Origin: Lepidonotus clava
Lineage: Eukaryota > Annelida > Polychaeta > Phyllodocida > Polynoidae
NCBI GenBank assembly: GCA_936440205.1
Contig: OW387133.1
Coordinates: forward strand, 66,030,374 to 66,094,373
Length of the DNA: 64,000 bases
Direction: 5' to 3'
The notes beneath the pieces were generated by a model, which saw nothing but the letters and a program-made list of their open reading frames with translations, made no database searches and was not told the DNA's origin. This document shows positions 1-12,400 of the stretch, in pieces. How positions within the stretch are numbered: position 1 is the stretch's first letter; the number at the start of each line of letters is the position of its first letter. The translations under genes were made by a program, and so were the position numbers.

Positions 1-333
1 ACAAAGAAGAACCACGTAGGCAATATCCATGCAAGACCAACAAGTTTATAGGAATGCTTTCGTATTTTTTATATCCCCATTATGAATTGTATCAATGCAT
101 GCCTCGTACAGGATTTTAAGATGAAATTGCTAATAGCCAAGGTATTGTTATTACATTTGATGGACGTCAAAATTAAAGGCACCTGAAAAAGTAAGGAAGT
201 CAAGTATCTGAAGTCAAAGTTCGAAGACCAAGGTTATCTAAGAAGAAAAAAAAAAAAAGCCTCTGGCTGGAAATAGATGATAAAAATGGTGTTTCCCAAC
301 TAAATATATTTTCTCAATCGATTACAAATTCAG
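1..333. other. intron of ehbp1 upstream of exon a
   Basis: AT-rich, no exon-like frame, an A-run at about 246-258, ending in the exon a acceptor. Confidence 0.7.
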
Positions 334-482
334 GTGCCAAAAGTGACTCCAGTAGGACGGATGTCAAGCTGAAGAAAATAATGCTAGCAAGACCTAACTT
401 GGCAAGCGCCCTTGAAACCAACGCTACTAGGACGAAAGATAACGAGGAAGAGAAAGGAGAACAAGAACGGCAACAAACAGAG
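334..482 (+). CDS. EHBP1: ehbp1 exon a (linker)
   Basis: Acceptor AG at 332-333 after a T-rich tract; donor GT at 483. The first codon is split, its first base lying in an upstream exon outside the window. It reads 49 whole residues from [16 protein letters not shown] to [11 protein letters not shown], a low-complexity charged segment with no domain, as expected for the EHBP1 linker between the CH and bMERB domains. The exon ends exactly on a codon (phase 0). The open frame runs past the donor to 578, but the strong GT and the in-phase next exon favour splicing at 482. Confidence 0.75.
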
Positions 483-3400
483 GTACTCAGCCTGTCTCGA
501 GTAGCATTTCCTTACTTACTTGACTTTATTCAATATAAGGATGATAGAGATTTTAATGAGTTTTATGGAGAACCGTAAGAAACAATAAGAGTGCGCAGTA
601 CTGATGTTGTTTAGTCACCTCATTTCTGTCGTATTTGCTTTGGCTTTCATGAGAGTTGTACTATCACAGCCACACCAGTTGTGAGTATTTATTAGAATTG
701 GAAACCAACACATGAACCATTGTTTTTATTTCTGTCACCTCTTTAATTACCGAATGATAGAATACATGTAACGCTACAAGCTGTGTTGTGTTGGTGCTTT
801 CAGGTAAACAAGGCAGTGTCCCCAGAAGACAGACCAAACCGGAGAGTTATCTCACCGGGCAAAGAGAACCTTACGACGTTTTCAGACTTCCTACCAGCTT
901 CCTCGAGAGGTAGGCACTCACAAGAGACTAAAACAATAAAATACAATATATTATAAACAATATATAAACTTCATCATTGCATAGATAAAACTGCCCTTTT
1001 GTACCTTATGTGGCCGTGGATATATTGTAGCTCATATTTTGAAAGGGAAAAACGTAGGTTTTTTAATCGTTGTAAAAACAATTATTTTACTGTTGTTTTT
1101 TCACAGAAGGGCAAACAAATCGTGAAGATGAGCTTGACAGCAGTGGCGAAGTACGGCACGACGAGGGCTCCTCTAGTTCAGAACCAGAGAACGATGAGGT
1201 AAATAGATTTTGTCCGTATATACATATTACATGGTATAACAAGTACCTAGTTTGGGCTGAAATAATGTATTCCAGTGAAATCAAATTTCTTCGAGGCATT
1301 TCGTCTCCGTTCAGATCATTGTGATAATTTCTCTCATGAACTTCTTTGTGGGTTCATTTTGATTTCCTGTTATGTCAAACTCATTGGGGAGCTCTTATAG
1401 TGGTCGAGGGTTGCCGAGCAGGACTTCCATTGTTGGACACTAGAGGGTGACAATGGGTAATCGCCACGAGGCACTTCCATTGTTTCTAGTTCCACCGCCA
1501 TGTACCAGGTGGAGGCACCCGTGTGTCAGTTCATCAGAGCCAAGGCAATACGATTTGTAATGTAACGAACCATGTAGAACATGCTGTCTACCTTCAACCT
1601 TCTCAAAATGCAAAGGGGAAAAACCTGAAACGGTAATTTAGAAAGAAAAAAATCACAGCCAGTTTACAACTCAAGTCATTATTAATGACTCAGACTATGA
1701 AGAACATAGCTGTTTAGGTTGATTAACGGAATTATTGGTCATTTCCAGTTATCACACAAAGGGCATGAAATCATCTGTTTAGATTTGACATGTATGTTTT
1801 TATAGAGATATATGCCGCTGCTATTCAACTGAAATGTCTACAAATATACCAAGACGAAAATGGTGGGTGTCGGGGGGCGGGGGGAGTGTAGTGGGTAAGG
1901 TCCTTGCCAGACCAGGTTCGAGTCCACAGTGGGGAATTTGCCTGCAACACTAGCTTGCCTTGCCGTCGTTCTCACCCCCATAGATAGCTGAAAAATTGCT
2001 GAGCGGACATTAAACTCCAACAATCATCATCATCCATACCAAGACCAATCGTCCCTCCAAACCATTAATACGATTCCCCACCCCGGAGCCGTCCGCTATG
2101 TCCACCTATGTGTCTATCTGCTTACCCGACCTGTGACAACTGCTGTTATACAGAGCCTGATTCCCCCTGCCCCGATTGGCCTAATTCCTGCAGGGCCCTC
2201 TACTTGACACTACTAGTGTGGCTCCTCCTGGGTCGGTTAGATCTGTGATAGGATCATCCTGATCAGGGATCCCACCTCACCCTTGACCACCCCCACCCGT
2301 TGACCAGCAGTAGCCCTCAGATGTACTAAGCCGTCATTACCGCACGGCCTAAGCCAGTCACAGCTAATCAGTCCATACACTCGACTGGTGATGACACCGT
2401 CAAAGCCCAGAAGTGCTGGGATCAGCGCAAGTGTTTATCCTCGCAATCAATTGATTAGAAATATTACTATTAGTGCTGCAGCAGCCAGCCTATAAGCCCT
2501 CTAAATTTCTGACCAGCGATGACCCAAAATTAATAAAGGTTGACATATACCATCGCGTTCGGGAGGTCCTAAGCTTTTCAAAACTGCCTGATGCCAGACC
2601 GAACACGAATTACAAACTTCAAGGTCAAAGGTCAAAGGTCAAAGGTCACCAAAAAAAGTAAAAATCTGAAAAATATAAGTTTTTATCTTATAGCTCTGCA
2701 TTCATAATAGATGGAGCTTAGTTATTTGGCAAATATTTAGCCACTTATGGGGCCTAACTGTGATTTTCATATTGGTGACCTTGCCCAAGGTCAAGGTCAT
2801 CAATCTCAAGGTCAAACTTCAAAAATGAGCATGAAATGAGGATCTAACCTTTTATCAACTCTTATTAATGTTTTAATATAGCCAATAACAAGCGTTATCA
2901 TTGAACTGTTTGACAGAGGAGATCATGAGCTTTCTTTTGATACCTCATTTGGTGTGATGGGGCTTAGGTTTCCATGGTAACGGAGCTATCATTTATCACA
3001 ACCAGTTTCACGGAAAGACATTAAAATAGGTGAAACATACCCAGAAAACCACAATTCTCTTGATAGTAGAGTGGTCATTCTCAAAAAGAGCCTTATTTAA
3101 GGAAAAACTCCAAACAAAACATGCCATAAATGTCTCAAATTCAAAGGATGATAGTTTGTACTAAAAAGAAATTGCTCCAGCATTATAGTAAATGGTTGGT
3201 TTCCATGGCAACCACCCAAGATAAGGTATTCCGAAATCAATAGTTTTTTGGACATATTTTCCTTAATATTGAAGATAGAAGCACAAATGAGACATCAAAA
3301 TTAAGCATTCCTAGAGTTCTATGGGATAGAAAGCTGAAATGGGTTGTCTTGGTTACTGGGTTGCCATGGTTACCAAAAATATCCTAGAAATTGACCATAA

Positions 3401-6400
3401 TTTCAGTTTCTCTTCTGTTCCTGTCACCATAGCAGCCACAAATACGGGCCTAACAAGACACAACCTATCTATCTCATGAATACATATATACATTGAATCA
3501 TGTGTTTTTGTCCAAACAATCATATGGAATGCAATAAATGAGTGGTTTCCATTTCCCCAAATTTGACAGTATTTGGGATGTATCTCTCTTAATACACATG
3601 GTAGAAACACAAATGATACATCATATTGATGCCTTCTGAGAGTTCTATTGGATAAGATACTAACATTGGTTGTTCCTCTTACTTAGTTGCCATGATAACC
3701 AAAAACAACTTCAAAATTGACAATTATTTCAGTTTCCCTCATATTTCAGTTACCATAGCAACAATGAACATGGCTTTTAAGGTATAACAGAGTACAATCT
3801 CTTCATAAAATAAACACTAGAAATGTTTTAATTATCTTCCTCAATTTTCAAGATTGAAGCACAAGTGAAACATCAAATTTATGCACTTTGATAGTTCTAT
3901 TGGATAGTCCTGGATAATCCATGGAAACCAACAAAGAAATCAGGTTATCTCAAATTCATTGATATTTGGGTTCGACCTTTCTTAATGGAAGATAGAAAGA
4001 CAAATGAGACGTCAAAACGTTCTATGGCATACAAAACTAAAAGTGATTGTTTTCATTACCTAGTTGGCATAGAAACTAAAGGTGACTTCAAAATTGCTTA
4101 GAATTTAGGGTTTCCTTTTGTTTCTTTCCTATAAGTACTTACCATAAGATGAGCTTATGGTCCCTCAAATATGAACCTAAAACCCTCCTAAAATGCTCTT
4201 AAGATACACCTAAGCACCTTAGATGTACCTAACATAACTTGAGGAGCACCTAAGATGTGCCTATGATACTTATAAGATGCCCCAAAGATGCCCCAAAGAT
4301 GTGCCTTAACCCTTTAGACACCACTAATTGAGTTGTATTGTATTACTTCCTGAAGTTTCTAGTCACTGAGAAACTTCAAAGGATGACCCATCCCTATCAA
4401 TGAAAATTATTGTTACCTAATTTGGAGTTTTGGCAAGGGAATTAAATAAGCTTTTATTAAACAATATATTTGCTATTTTGTATGTTGAATACTCTTTAGA
4501 GTGTTCCCTTTGGAAAAATATGGAAAATTACAGGAAAATGCCTATTTTTCTGGGTGGCTAAGGCTGGATCCGGGAGTACACCCTTAGGCAGCTGTGGCCA
4601 GATAGGGATCTAAAGGGTTAACCTTTTGGACCCCAATTCGGCCGTAGCAGTCTGGGGGTGTGCTCCCCAATCCAGCTGCAGCTGCCCGGAATAATGTAAG
4701 TTTTTTCATTATTTTTCCATATTTTTCCAAGGTGAATATGTGAATGAAAAGTCGGCCAATATAGCATTTAAAAGCTGATTTAATTTCCTATCTAATGCTT
4801 CAAACCTCATTTCCATAATGTTCATTCATAGTGGTTGGTTAGCATTAGAGTCTGCTCAAGTACAAGGAAATTAAGGAATTCCGGAGGGAAATCCATGGAT
4901 ATCCTGGGGTAATCTTGCAATTTATGTATACAAAGTTTGGGATCTAAAGAGTTAATGCCCCAAAGATCCTCCTAAATGCCCCTATGATGTGTTTAATATG
5001 CCACAACCATGTATCTGATATGTGTCTAAGATCCCCCTAGTGTTTGCCTAAGATGTACCTAAGTCACCCCAATGATGCACCTAAGAGGTGCCTAAGGTGT
5101 GCGTAAGATGCAGTCCTCATAGGATTATATAATGATCTCTTAAAATGCCCAATAGATGCATCCAAGATGTACCTCAGCAGGCCTGTAGCCAGCTTTTATG
5201 AGAGGGGGGTTCATTTTATGACTTTTTTTTTTTCAGGGGGGTGGGGGGGGGGGGTTGTTTTCTAAATGAAAGGGCTAAAATGCAACCCCCCAAACCCCCC
5301 TGGCTAAGGGCCTGCTCAGATCCCTCAAAGATCCACAATAAGATAGTACTGTATAAAACATAGGCAAGGAGGCCTAAAACTTTGGAGGAAATTCATTTCA
5401 TTTTTGATTATACCACTCAATTTGATGCAGATCAAGATCCTTTTTTTAAGATCTTGGTAATGAAGGATATTCGAATCCTCATAAAATATTGAATTAAATG
5501 TGTTCCCCCACCTCATAGTTTAACCCTGTGGACCCTGTAGACCCCAATCTGGCCATACCTGCCTGAGGGATTACTTCTCATACTAGCCATACCTGTCTGG
5601 AAAAATAGTTAATTTTTCCATATTTTTCCACATTTTTCTAATGATAACAAATCCAATAGAAATGTCAGAGTAACACTGAATGAGGCAACATTGACATGTT
5701 GGTAAAATAATGTGAGTCAGATGGGCAATGGGCAATGGGACCCAATGCAACATGACCCGATGCGTAGGTCACAGCCGGAGGATAAAGGAGCTTTTCATTT
5801 ACAACATGACCCAACGCATTGAATAATATAGCCTTTCCAAAAAGCAACAGACCTTATGTCCTAATCATTTTATCATAGGGAACACAGGACACTTTGAAAT
5901 GTGAAAAAATCATGCATTTCTAAGAAGTTTCCATGGAAACCAACTATGTCCTATAAAAACTCTGGGCCTAAAGGGTTAAATTGTCATTAATATACCTTTG
6001 AACGTGCAGTTGGGGCCACAGAGAGTAATGTTGTGACACAGTTTTGATAAAAGCCATACAGGTTTCTGCTAGGGGTAGTTCATGTACATAGTGGTAAGGG
6101 TGAAAAGGGGTAAAGGGATAGAGGGTATTTTAGGGGCATGTTTGGGGAATATTGGGGGCATTAGGCACGTCTTGACATAGGGAACCCCCACAGCCTCGTC
6201 CATACAACCATTAGGCACGTCTAAGGTTGATCTTTGTGTCATCTTTGTTTAATCTAAGGTGTTTCATTGGCACAATTTGGGTGCATCATAGCTGCATTTG
6301 AATACCAGTATAGATGATGACTTCCTTGATAACCGCCCAAGGTAAATAAAAAGGAATAACTATTTTTCAATGGAACTAGTTTAACATGGTATTAGAATCA

Positions 6401-9400
6401 TGCTCTGACAATGTAAGGGACATGTCAAGAAAAATCTATAGGTTTTACTGTGAGTATGGGGCCATTCGATTTTGTATTTTATTTTGTATTTCAATTTAGA
6501 TGCTCCTTAGGTTTACCTTAGGTGCTCCTTAGGTTTACCTTAGGTGCAACTGCGATTATTGTAAATTCTGAGTTCAATTGTGATTATCAGGGCAGCTGAG
6601 TACCCAGGAAAACTAATTTTCATGAAACACTTATTTTCTAAGGCGGTTGCCAGGGAAACTGGTCTTTTACTCTATTCCATACTCAAGATATTTCAGTACA
6701 AACCCCAAATCTACACATTAGAGACTAGTACACTTGGGATAAGCATTAAAAGTACACTTGGGATATACCTTAAAAGCCATGGTACAATACAACTCAATTA
6801 GTGGTGTCTAAAGGGTTAAGGCACATCTTTGGGGCATCTCATAAGTATCATAGGCACATCTTAGGTGCTCCTCAAGTTATGTTAGGTACATCTAAGGTGC
6901 TTAGGTGTATCTTAAGAGCATTTTAGGAGGGTTTTAGGTTCATATTTGAGGGACCATAAGCTCATCTTATGGTAAGTACTTATAGGAAAGAAACAAAAGG
7001 AAACCCTAAATTCTAAGCAATTTTGAAGTCACCTTTAGTTTCTATGCCAACTAGGTAATGAAAACAATCACTTTTAGTTTTGTATGCCATAGAACGTTTT
7101 GACGTCTCATTTGTCTTTCTATCTTCCATTAAGAAAGGTCGAACCCAAATATCAATGAATTTGAGATAACCTGATTTCTTTGTTGGTTTCCATGGATTAT
7201 CCAGGACTATCCAATAGAACTATCAAAGTGCATAAATTTGATGTTTCACTTGTGCTTCAATCTTGAAAATTGAGGAAGATAATTAAAACATTTCTAGTGT
7301 TTATTTTATGAAGAGATTGTACTCTGTTATACCTTAAAAGCCATGTTCATTGTTGCTATGGTAACTGAAATATGAGGGAAACTGAAATAATTGTCAATTT
7401 TGAAGTTGTTTTTGGTTATCATGGCAACTAAGTAAGAGGAACAACCAATGTTAGTATCTTATCCAATAGAACTCTCAGAAGGCATCAATATGATGTATCA
7501 TTTGTGTTTCTACCATGTGTATTAAGAGAGATACATCCCAAATACTGTCAAATTTGGGGAAAAAACATGAATTTTGAGTGGTTTCCATGGAAACCACTCA
7601 TTTATTGCATTCCATATGATTGTTTGGACAAAAACACATGATTCAATGTATATATGTATTCATGAGATAGATAGGTTGTGTCTTGTTAGGCCTGTATTTG
7701 TGGCTGCTATGGTGACAGGAATAGAAGAGAAACTGAAATTACGGTCAATTTCTAGGATTTTTTTGGTAACCATGGCAACCCAGTAACCAAGACAACCCAT
7801 TTCAGCTTTCTATTCCATAGAACTCTAGGAATGCTTAATTTTGATGTCTCATTTGTGCTTCTATCTTCAATATTAAGGAAAATATGTCCAAAAAACTATT
7901 GATTTCGGAATACCTTATCTTGGGTGGTTGCCATGGAAACCAACCATTTACTGTAATGCTGGAGCAATTTCTATTTAGTACAAACTATCATCCTTTGAAT
8001 TTGAGACATTTATGGCATGCTTTGTTTGGAGTTTTTCCTTAAATAAGGCTCTTTTTGAGAATGACCACTCTACTATCAAGAGAATTGTGGTGTTCTGGGT
8101 ATGTTTCACCTATTTTAATGTCTTTCCGCGAAACTGGTTGTGATAAATGATAGCTCTGTTACCATGGAAACCTAAGCCCCATCACACCAAATGAGGTATG
8201 AAAAGAAAGCTCATGATCTCCTTTGTCAAACAGTTCAATGATAACACTTGATATTGGCTATATTAAAACATTAATAAGAGTTGATAAAAGGTTAGATTCT
8301 CATTTCATGCTCATTTTTGAAGTTTGACCTTGAGATTGATGACCTTGACCTTGGGCAAGGTCACCAATATGAAAATCACAGTTAGGCCCCATAAGTGGCT
8401 AAATATTTGCCAAATAACTAAGCTCCATCTATTATGAATGCAGAGCTATAAGATAAAAACTTATATTTTTCAGATTTTTACTTTTTTTGGTGACCTTTGA
8501 CCTTTGACCTTTGACCTTGAAGTTTGTAATTCGTGTTCGGTCTGGCATCAGGCAGTTTTGAAAAGCTTAGGACCTCCCGAACGCGATGGTATATGTCAAC
8601 CTTTATTAATTTTGGGTCATCGCTGGTCAGAAATTTTACCTCCCATGCTGCTGCACTATATATTGATATAGTCAAGTAATAAAGGGCCAGGCAATCAAGT
8701 AGGTATTAGAGTAAGTCACAGAGCCTGTCCTATAGAATAACAATGGTTGATATGACATATTGATATGTACAATACAACATTCCATAGATCCTGGAGAGTA
8801 AACCTATAATATTGGAAATTATGGAAAATGAAATCACAGTATTTCACCACCTTAATGATACTCTATGCTCATGCATAATGCATTTCGAAATACCAATATT
8901 TTGTTATTTATCACCTCATAATCAAACAAGGAGACTGTCAAGTTCTGGAAATTACCAGGCTCAGAACGTATTTATTAGGAGAATGAATAAAGTCCCTCAG
9001 CGGACGCGGAAGGCATATGGCACTTATCTGGTGGCTCACTAGCGCTGTACAATAAAGCTTAGCAGCCGTCTCTGACCCATCAAAAGAAAGTTATGAAGAT
9101 TATGATATGATAAATGAGACATTTATGGTGGTAATCCTCAAAATCCATTTCCTATGCATCAGTCTGAGCCACCTTTATAGGCAGTAAGTCACAAGGCTGG
9201 TCAGACAGCACAAGGGACCAGGCCCACCTGGCTGCCGTATAAACAGACTACAGATATAACCATACTGTTTCCTCTAATAACACACTGAATAATAAAATAA
9301 CTCAGATTAAAAATGACTAGTGAATTAATAATTGTCCTGATATGGCGGAATAAAGGTAGACAACCACACAAGTCTAGGTACGTCCTATTCCTGTGACTTG

Positions 9401-12400
9401 GCTGTAGATAGAGGGGAGCAGCTATTTTCCTGGTGGTATCTGGATGGGTCGTGCGAGTCATCAATAAGCGAGCCTGTCACAATTAACGACTGATCCCCAA
9501 ATCCCGAGGTGATCGATCTGCGGCCGGCCACTGATACCCGCCCCTATCGATCCCCACTATCAGCCCGGGATCAAGTTCGCCGCCAAATCCCCCATCATTT
9601 TTCTGCTTTGGCCGACCGCTAAGATGATTAGTTATAATAGTTCAGAGAGACGGCCCCTCGTGTCAGGCGAGGCCCGCACACTCACATACACCGTCTCTTC
9701 GCGCAGGCTATATTTTCACAGCAGTTCATATTTTTGCAGGCACAATAAACTTACACAAGCCCGACAGCGAAATTTCCCTCGATGTTATTATAAACCAGTT
9801 GCTCACATCAACTATGAAACTTTCGGTGACAGTTCACCAAAAGCATGGTTAGAAGAAGTGGATATCGATAGTTTTCATTTTTCACTATGGCAGGCAAATG
9901 GTTGTCGGGTCGGGTTGGAGGATTGGGATAACGAGGAGGGAGGTGGGCATTGTTTTAACAATGACATGTCGCTGACAGAGACCTTTAGGTGTCTTAGGGC
10001 CCCTCTGCCCGTCCCTGATGGCCCCGGCCCCGGCCCCCACCAGCTCGGCCCCTGAAGATATGGGCCCTCCCCGGCTACAAATCAGCACATAACGAGAGAC
10101 CCCCGGCTACCTGCAGGACAAAGCCGATCACGTGACATGACCTCCAGCCTCGCTCTGAGAGGCGGGGACATGCCCTAGCGGCCATTATTGTAAGGGAAAG
10201 GTTTGCCCTCACACCCCTGAATTGAGTGATATGGGTAGTTCTCGTTTTCTCTGAATCGAAAATCTTCTATATTCACTTGTTCTTCTGAAGGTTGCTGCGC
10301 ATGAACCTTCCGGACAAGTAAGGGATTAAGGTCCTCAATAACCGCCTACTTGTGTTTGATGTACCGCTTTCTTCTTTACAGATTTAGTTGCTTGACTTTT
10401 GTTTGTTGTTGTTGATGCTTTTCTTTAAAGAGAGAGGTGGGGTTTGTTTATTACTCTAACTTAGAGCAATATATTTCATAAATGGAGAATGTATCTTCGA
10501 TTGCTATGGATGACCTTCCACATTTTCAGCTATATTCTTGTGTGTCACCAGAAGGAATAAATATAGTGTAGATCTATAAGTGACCGTGCGTGTAGGCCAA
10601 ATGATATTTGATCGTGTTACCGTAGAGGTATTCTCGCCTTCATATTCTCCTAAGATGTATTGTACTGAGTAGACCCTTTTTCATATATGGGCTTCTCTTG
10701 GAGAGAAAAAGTACTCACAATGCGTAAGCCTGTACTATTCAGCATTCAGGCCGGGAGGTCGTTATTGTCTGAAGATCATACTAAAGGGTCAGGAGGATAA
10801 ATCGCCTAATCATAGTCAGTTATAGAAACACCCTGTGGATTACTACGAGCACCAAGCCGAGCAGGTCACTACTGCTCAACATCATAGAACATGAAGAATA
10901 ACAGAGTAGCTCAGAACCGAGTTATTGTTACCGCGTCTCATCCGACCACACGTACCGATTTCCTTACAATCTGAGAAATGGATTACGGACCAGTGACAAA
11001 CTACATCTGAAGAAAAGTAAACCTGGATCCTGTGGTGTCGGTATTAGATACGTTGGGGACTTGGGTCCCGCTCCTTTGGGTTACAAAGAAAAGTTGATCT
11101 TTGTTATATACGATACCGGGGTGTATGGTAGCAAGCATATCACGGCGGGCTTCGTGGTACCCTTGCTTAATAAGATCATGGCTGGATTAGGGGGATCAGA
11201 GGGTTTTCTTGGAGGGAGGGGTAGGGGTAGGGACATGTTTGATTCTTTTTGATAATGAAATACAGTAGATCATAAACCCAGCCCAAAATGTATTAAAAAA
11301 CTGGTCATTGGAATATCGCCTCAAATACCCCAAAACTCTCAATCGACAAGCAATGACAACTTTGACTTGAACATTGCTTAATAAGTGAGGTTTTATTGTG
11401 CCCGATTAACTTTGTAGCGAACTTCAAATAATGGAGTCATGTCGACTTTGCATGCTCATATTATACTATAAAGGGGAAAAAAGACATGTAGATTTGTATT
11501 TTCTTCAGTCTCTTCTATATGTGTCTTTATCAACGCATATCGTACAACAGTATATAAAACGTTTTGTTTTGCTCTTTGCAGGGCCTTCTGGACACATCTC
11601 AGTACGTCAGTGGTGAGATGGCGGCCGTAGAGCGCGAACAGAAACAGATCGACGAGCGCGCCGCCCAGGTGGAATGGGAATTACGACAGGTCATGGACAA
11701 AGGTCAGTACTGATGAGGACCGCAATCAACTTGATTTGACCTGTTGGGCGTAATACTGAAGAAAATGAAGTAGATGCCCTATGATTACTTAATCATGACT
11801 GAATGATGTGTTCTATATCGTGTTGTTTCTTTAGAGAAAGCTGTGCAAATATATATCTTACATTTATCTACCTTCAGTGAAGTAAAGCGCTAACGACATT
11901 CCTTATGCAAAAATAAAGTAAAGTAAATGATTGTAAAAGATATAAAACTATTGCCCTTCGCCAGCTATCATCTAATGATAAATCTTGTTTGATTGTTATT
12001 AAGGTTTGAAAGATCAAGAAGAGGCATTAATGCAAGAATGGTTCCTATTGGTGAATAAGAAGAACGCGTTGATTCGCAGACAAATGCAGCTAAACATATT
12101 GTGAGTACCATTCAGATCCATCTACCGCCTATTCTCTCAAGGGTCATTACTTGATGACCCATTTCCTTGACAAGTCATTCACCTCAATATTGTCCTACAA
12201 AGTATGCACACAGTCAATCAGAACTCGGAACTTTTTCAATTAAGAGTGTATTATTGTGGGCCGTGTTCCCCGTGGTGGTGGCGTGACGTCAGACGCCGGT
12301 CCCCATAGACGTGGTCAGTGTGACGTCACGGTGGCCACGCCCCGCTCTCTGTAACCGTTTGATGAGAGGCGGCCGTCGGGGGGCCCGCCTCAGAAGAGCG

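Larger units (their letters stand above)
4343..6782. repeat. centre of the foldback element: degenerate short repeats and hairpins
   Basis: Irregular short repeats of CCTAAGATGTACC type (4960-5170). Two 22-base copies of (A/G)G(A/G)TGCTCCTTAGG TTTACCTT lie near 6498-6541, and AGTACACTTGGGATA occurs twice near 6728-6765. A diverged direct copy (5520-5640) matches the right half of the 4495-4745 hairpin. No coding frame. Confidence 0.65.
2471..8658. mobile_element. ~6.2 kb foldback element with long terminal inverted repeats, no coding capacity
   Basis: Two long inverted arms (2503-4342 and 6783-8636) flank a 2.4 kb centre. The outermost bases also mirror each other loosely: TAGTGC...AGCAGC at 2471-2485 and its complement at 8647-8658. 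I found no convincing target-site duplication and no protein-coding frame in the arms or centre. A 120-base sample compared by eye (near 3350-3470 against 7690-7800) had four substitutions, so the arms are roughly 96-97% alike. Both arms are built from diverged, partly tandem units. It is probably a non-autonomous foldback-type DNA element or a large inverted duplication of satellite-like DNA. Confidence 0.8.

Noticed and set aside
999-1202. 67-residue + frame overlapping exon c
   Set aside because: Runs through an intron-exon boundary in a frame that does not join to exons b or d; the spliced frame is clearly the real one.
1889-1925. True tRNA gene
   Set aside because: A and B boxes are too close, no cloverleaf can be drawn, and the flanking duplication and ATC tail show it is a SINE.
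7574-7786. Frames at 3353-3610 (minus) and 7574-7786 (plus) with the same peptide
   Set aside because: They are the same sequence in the two inverted arms, not a conserved gene.
2471-8658. Polinton-type or other virus-like element
   Set aside because: Long inverted ends recall such elements, but no coding remnant of any kind is visible and the interior is short satellite-like repeats.
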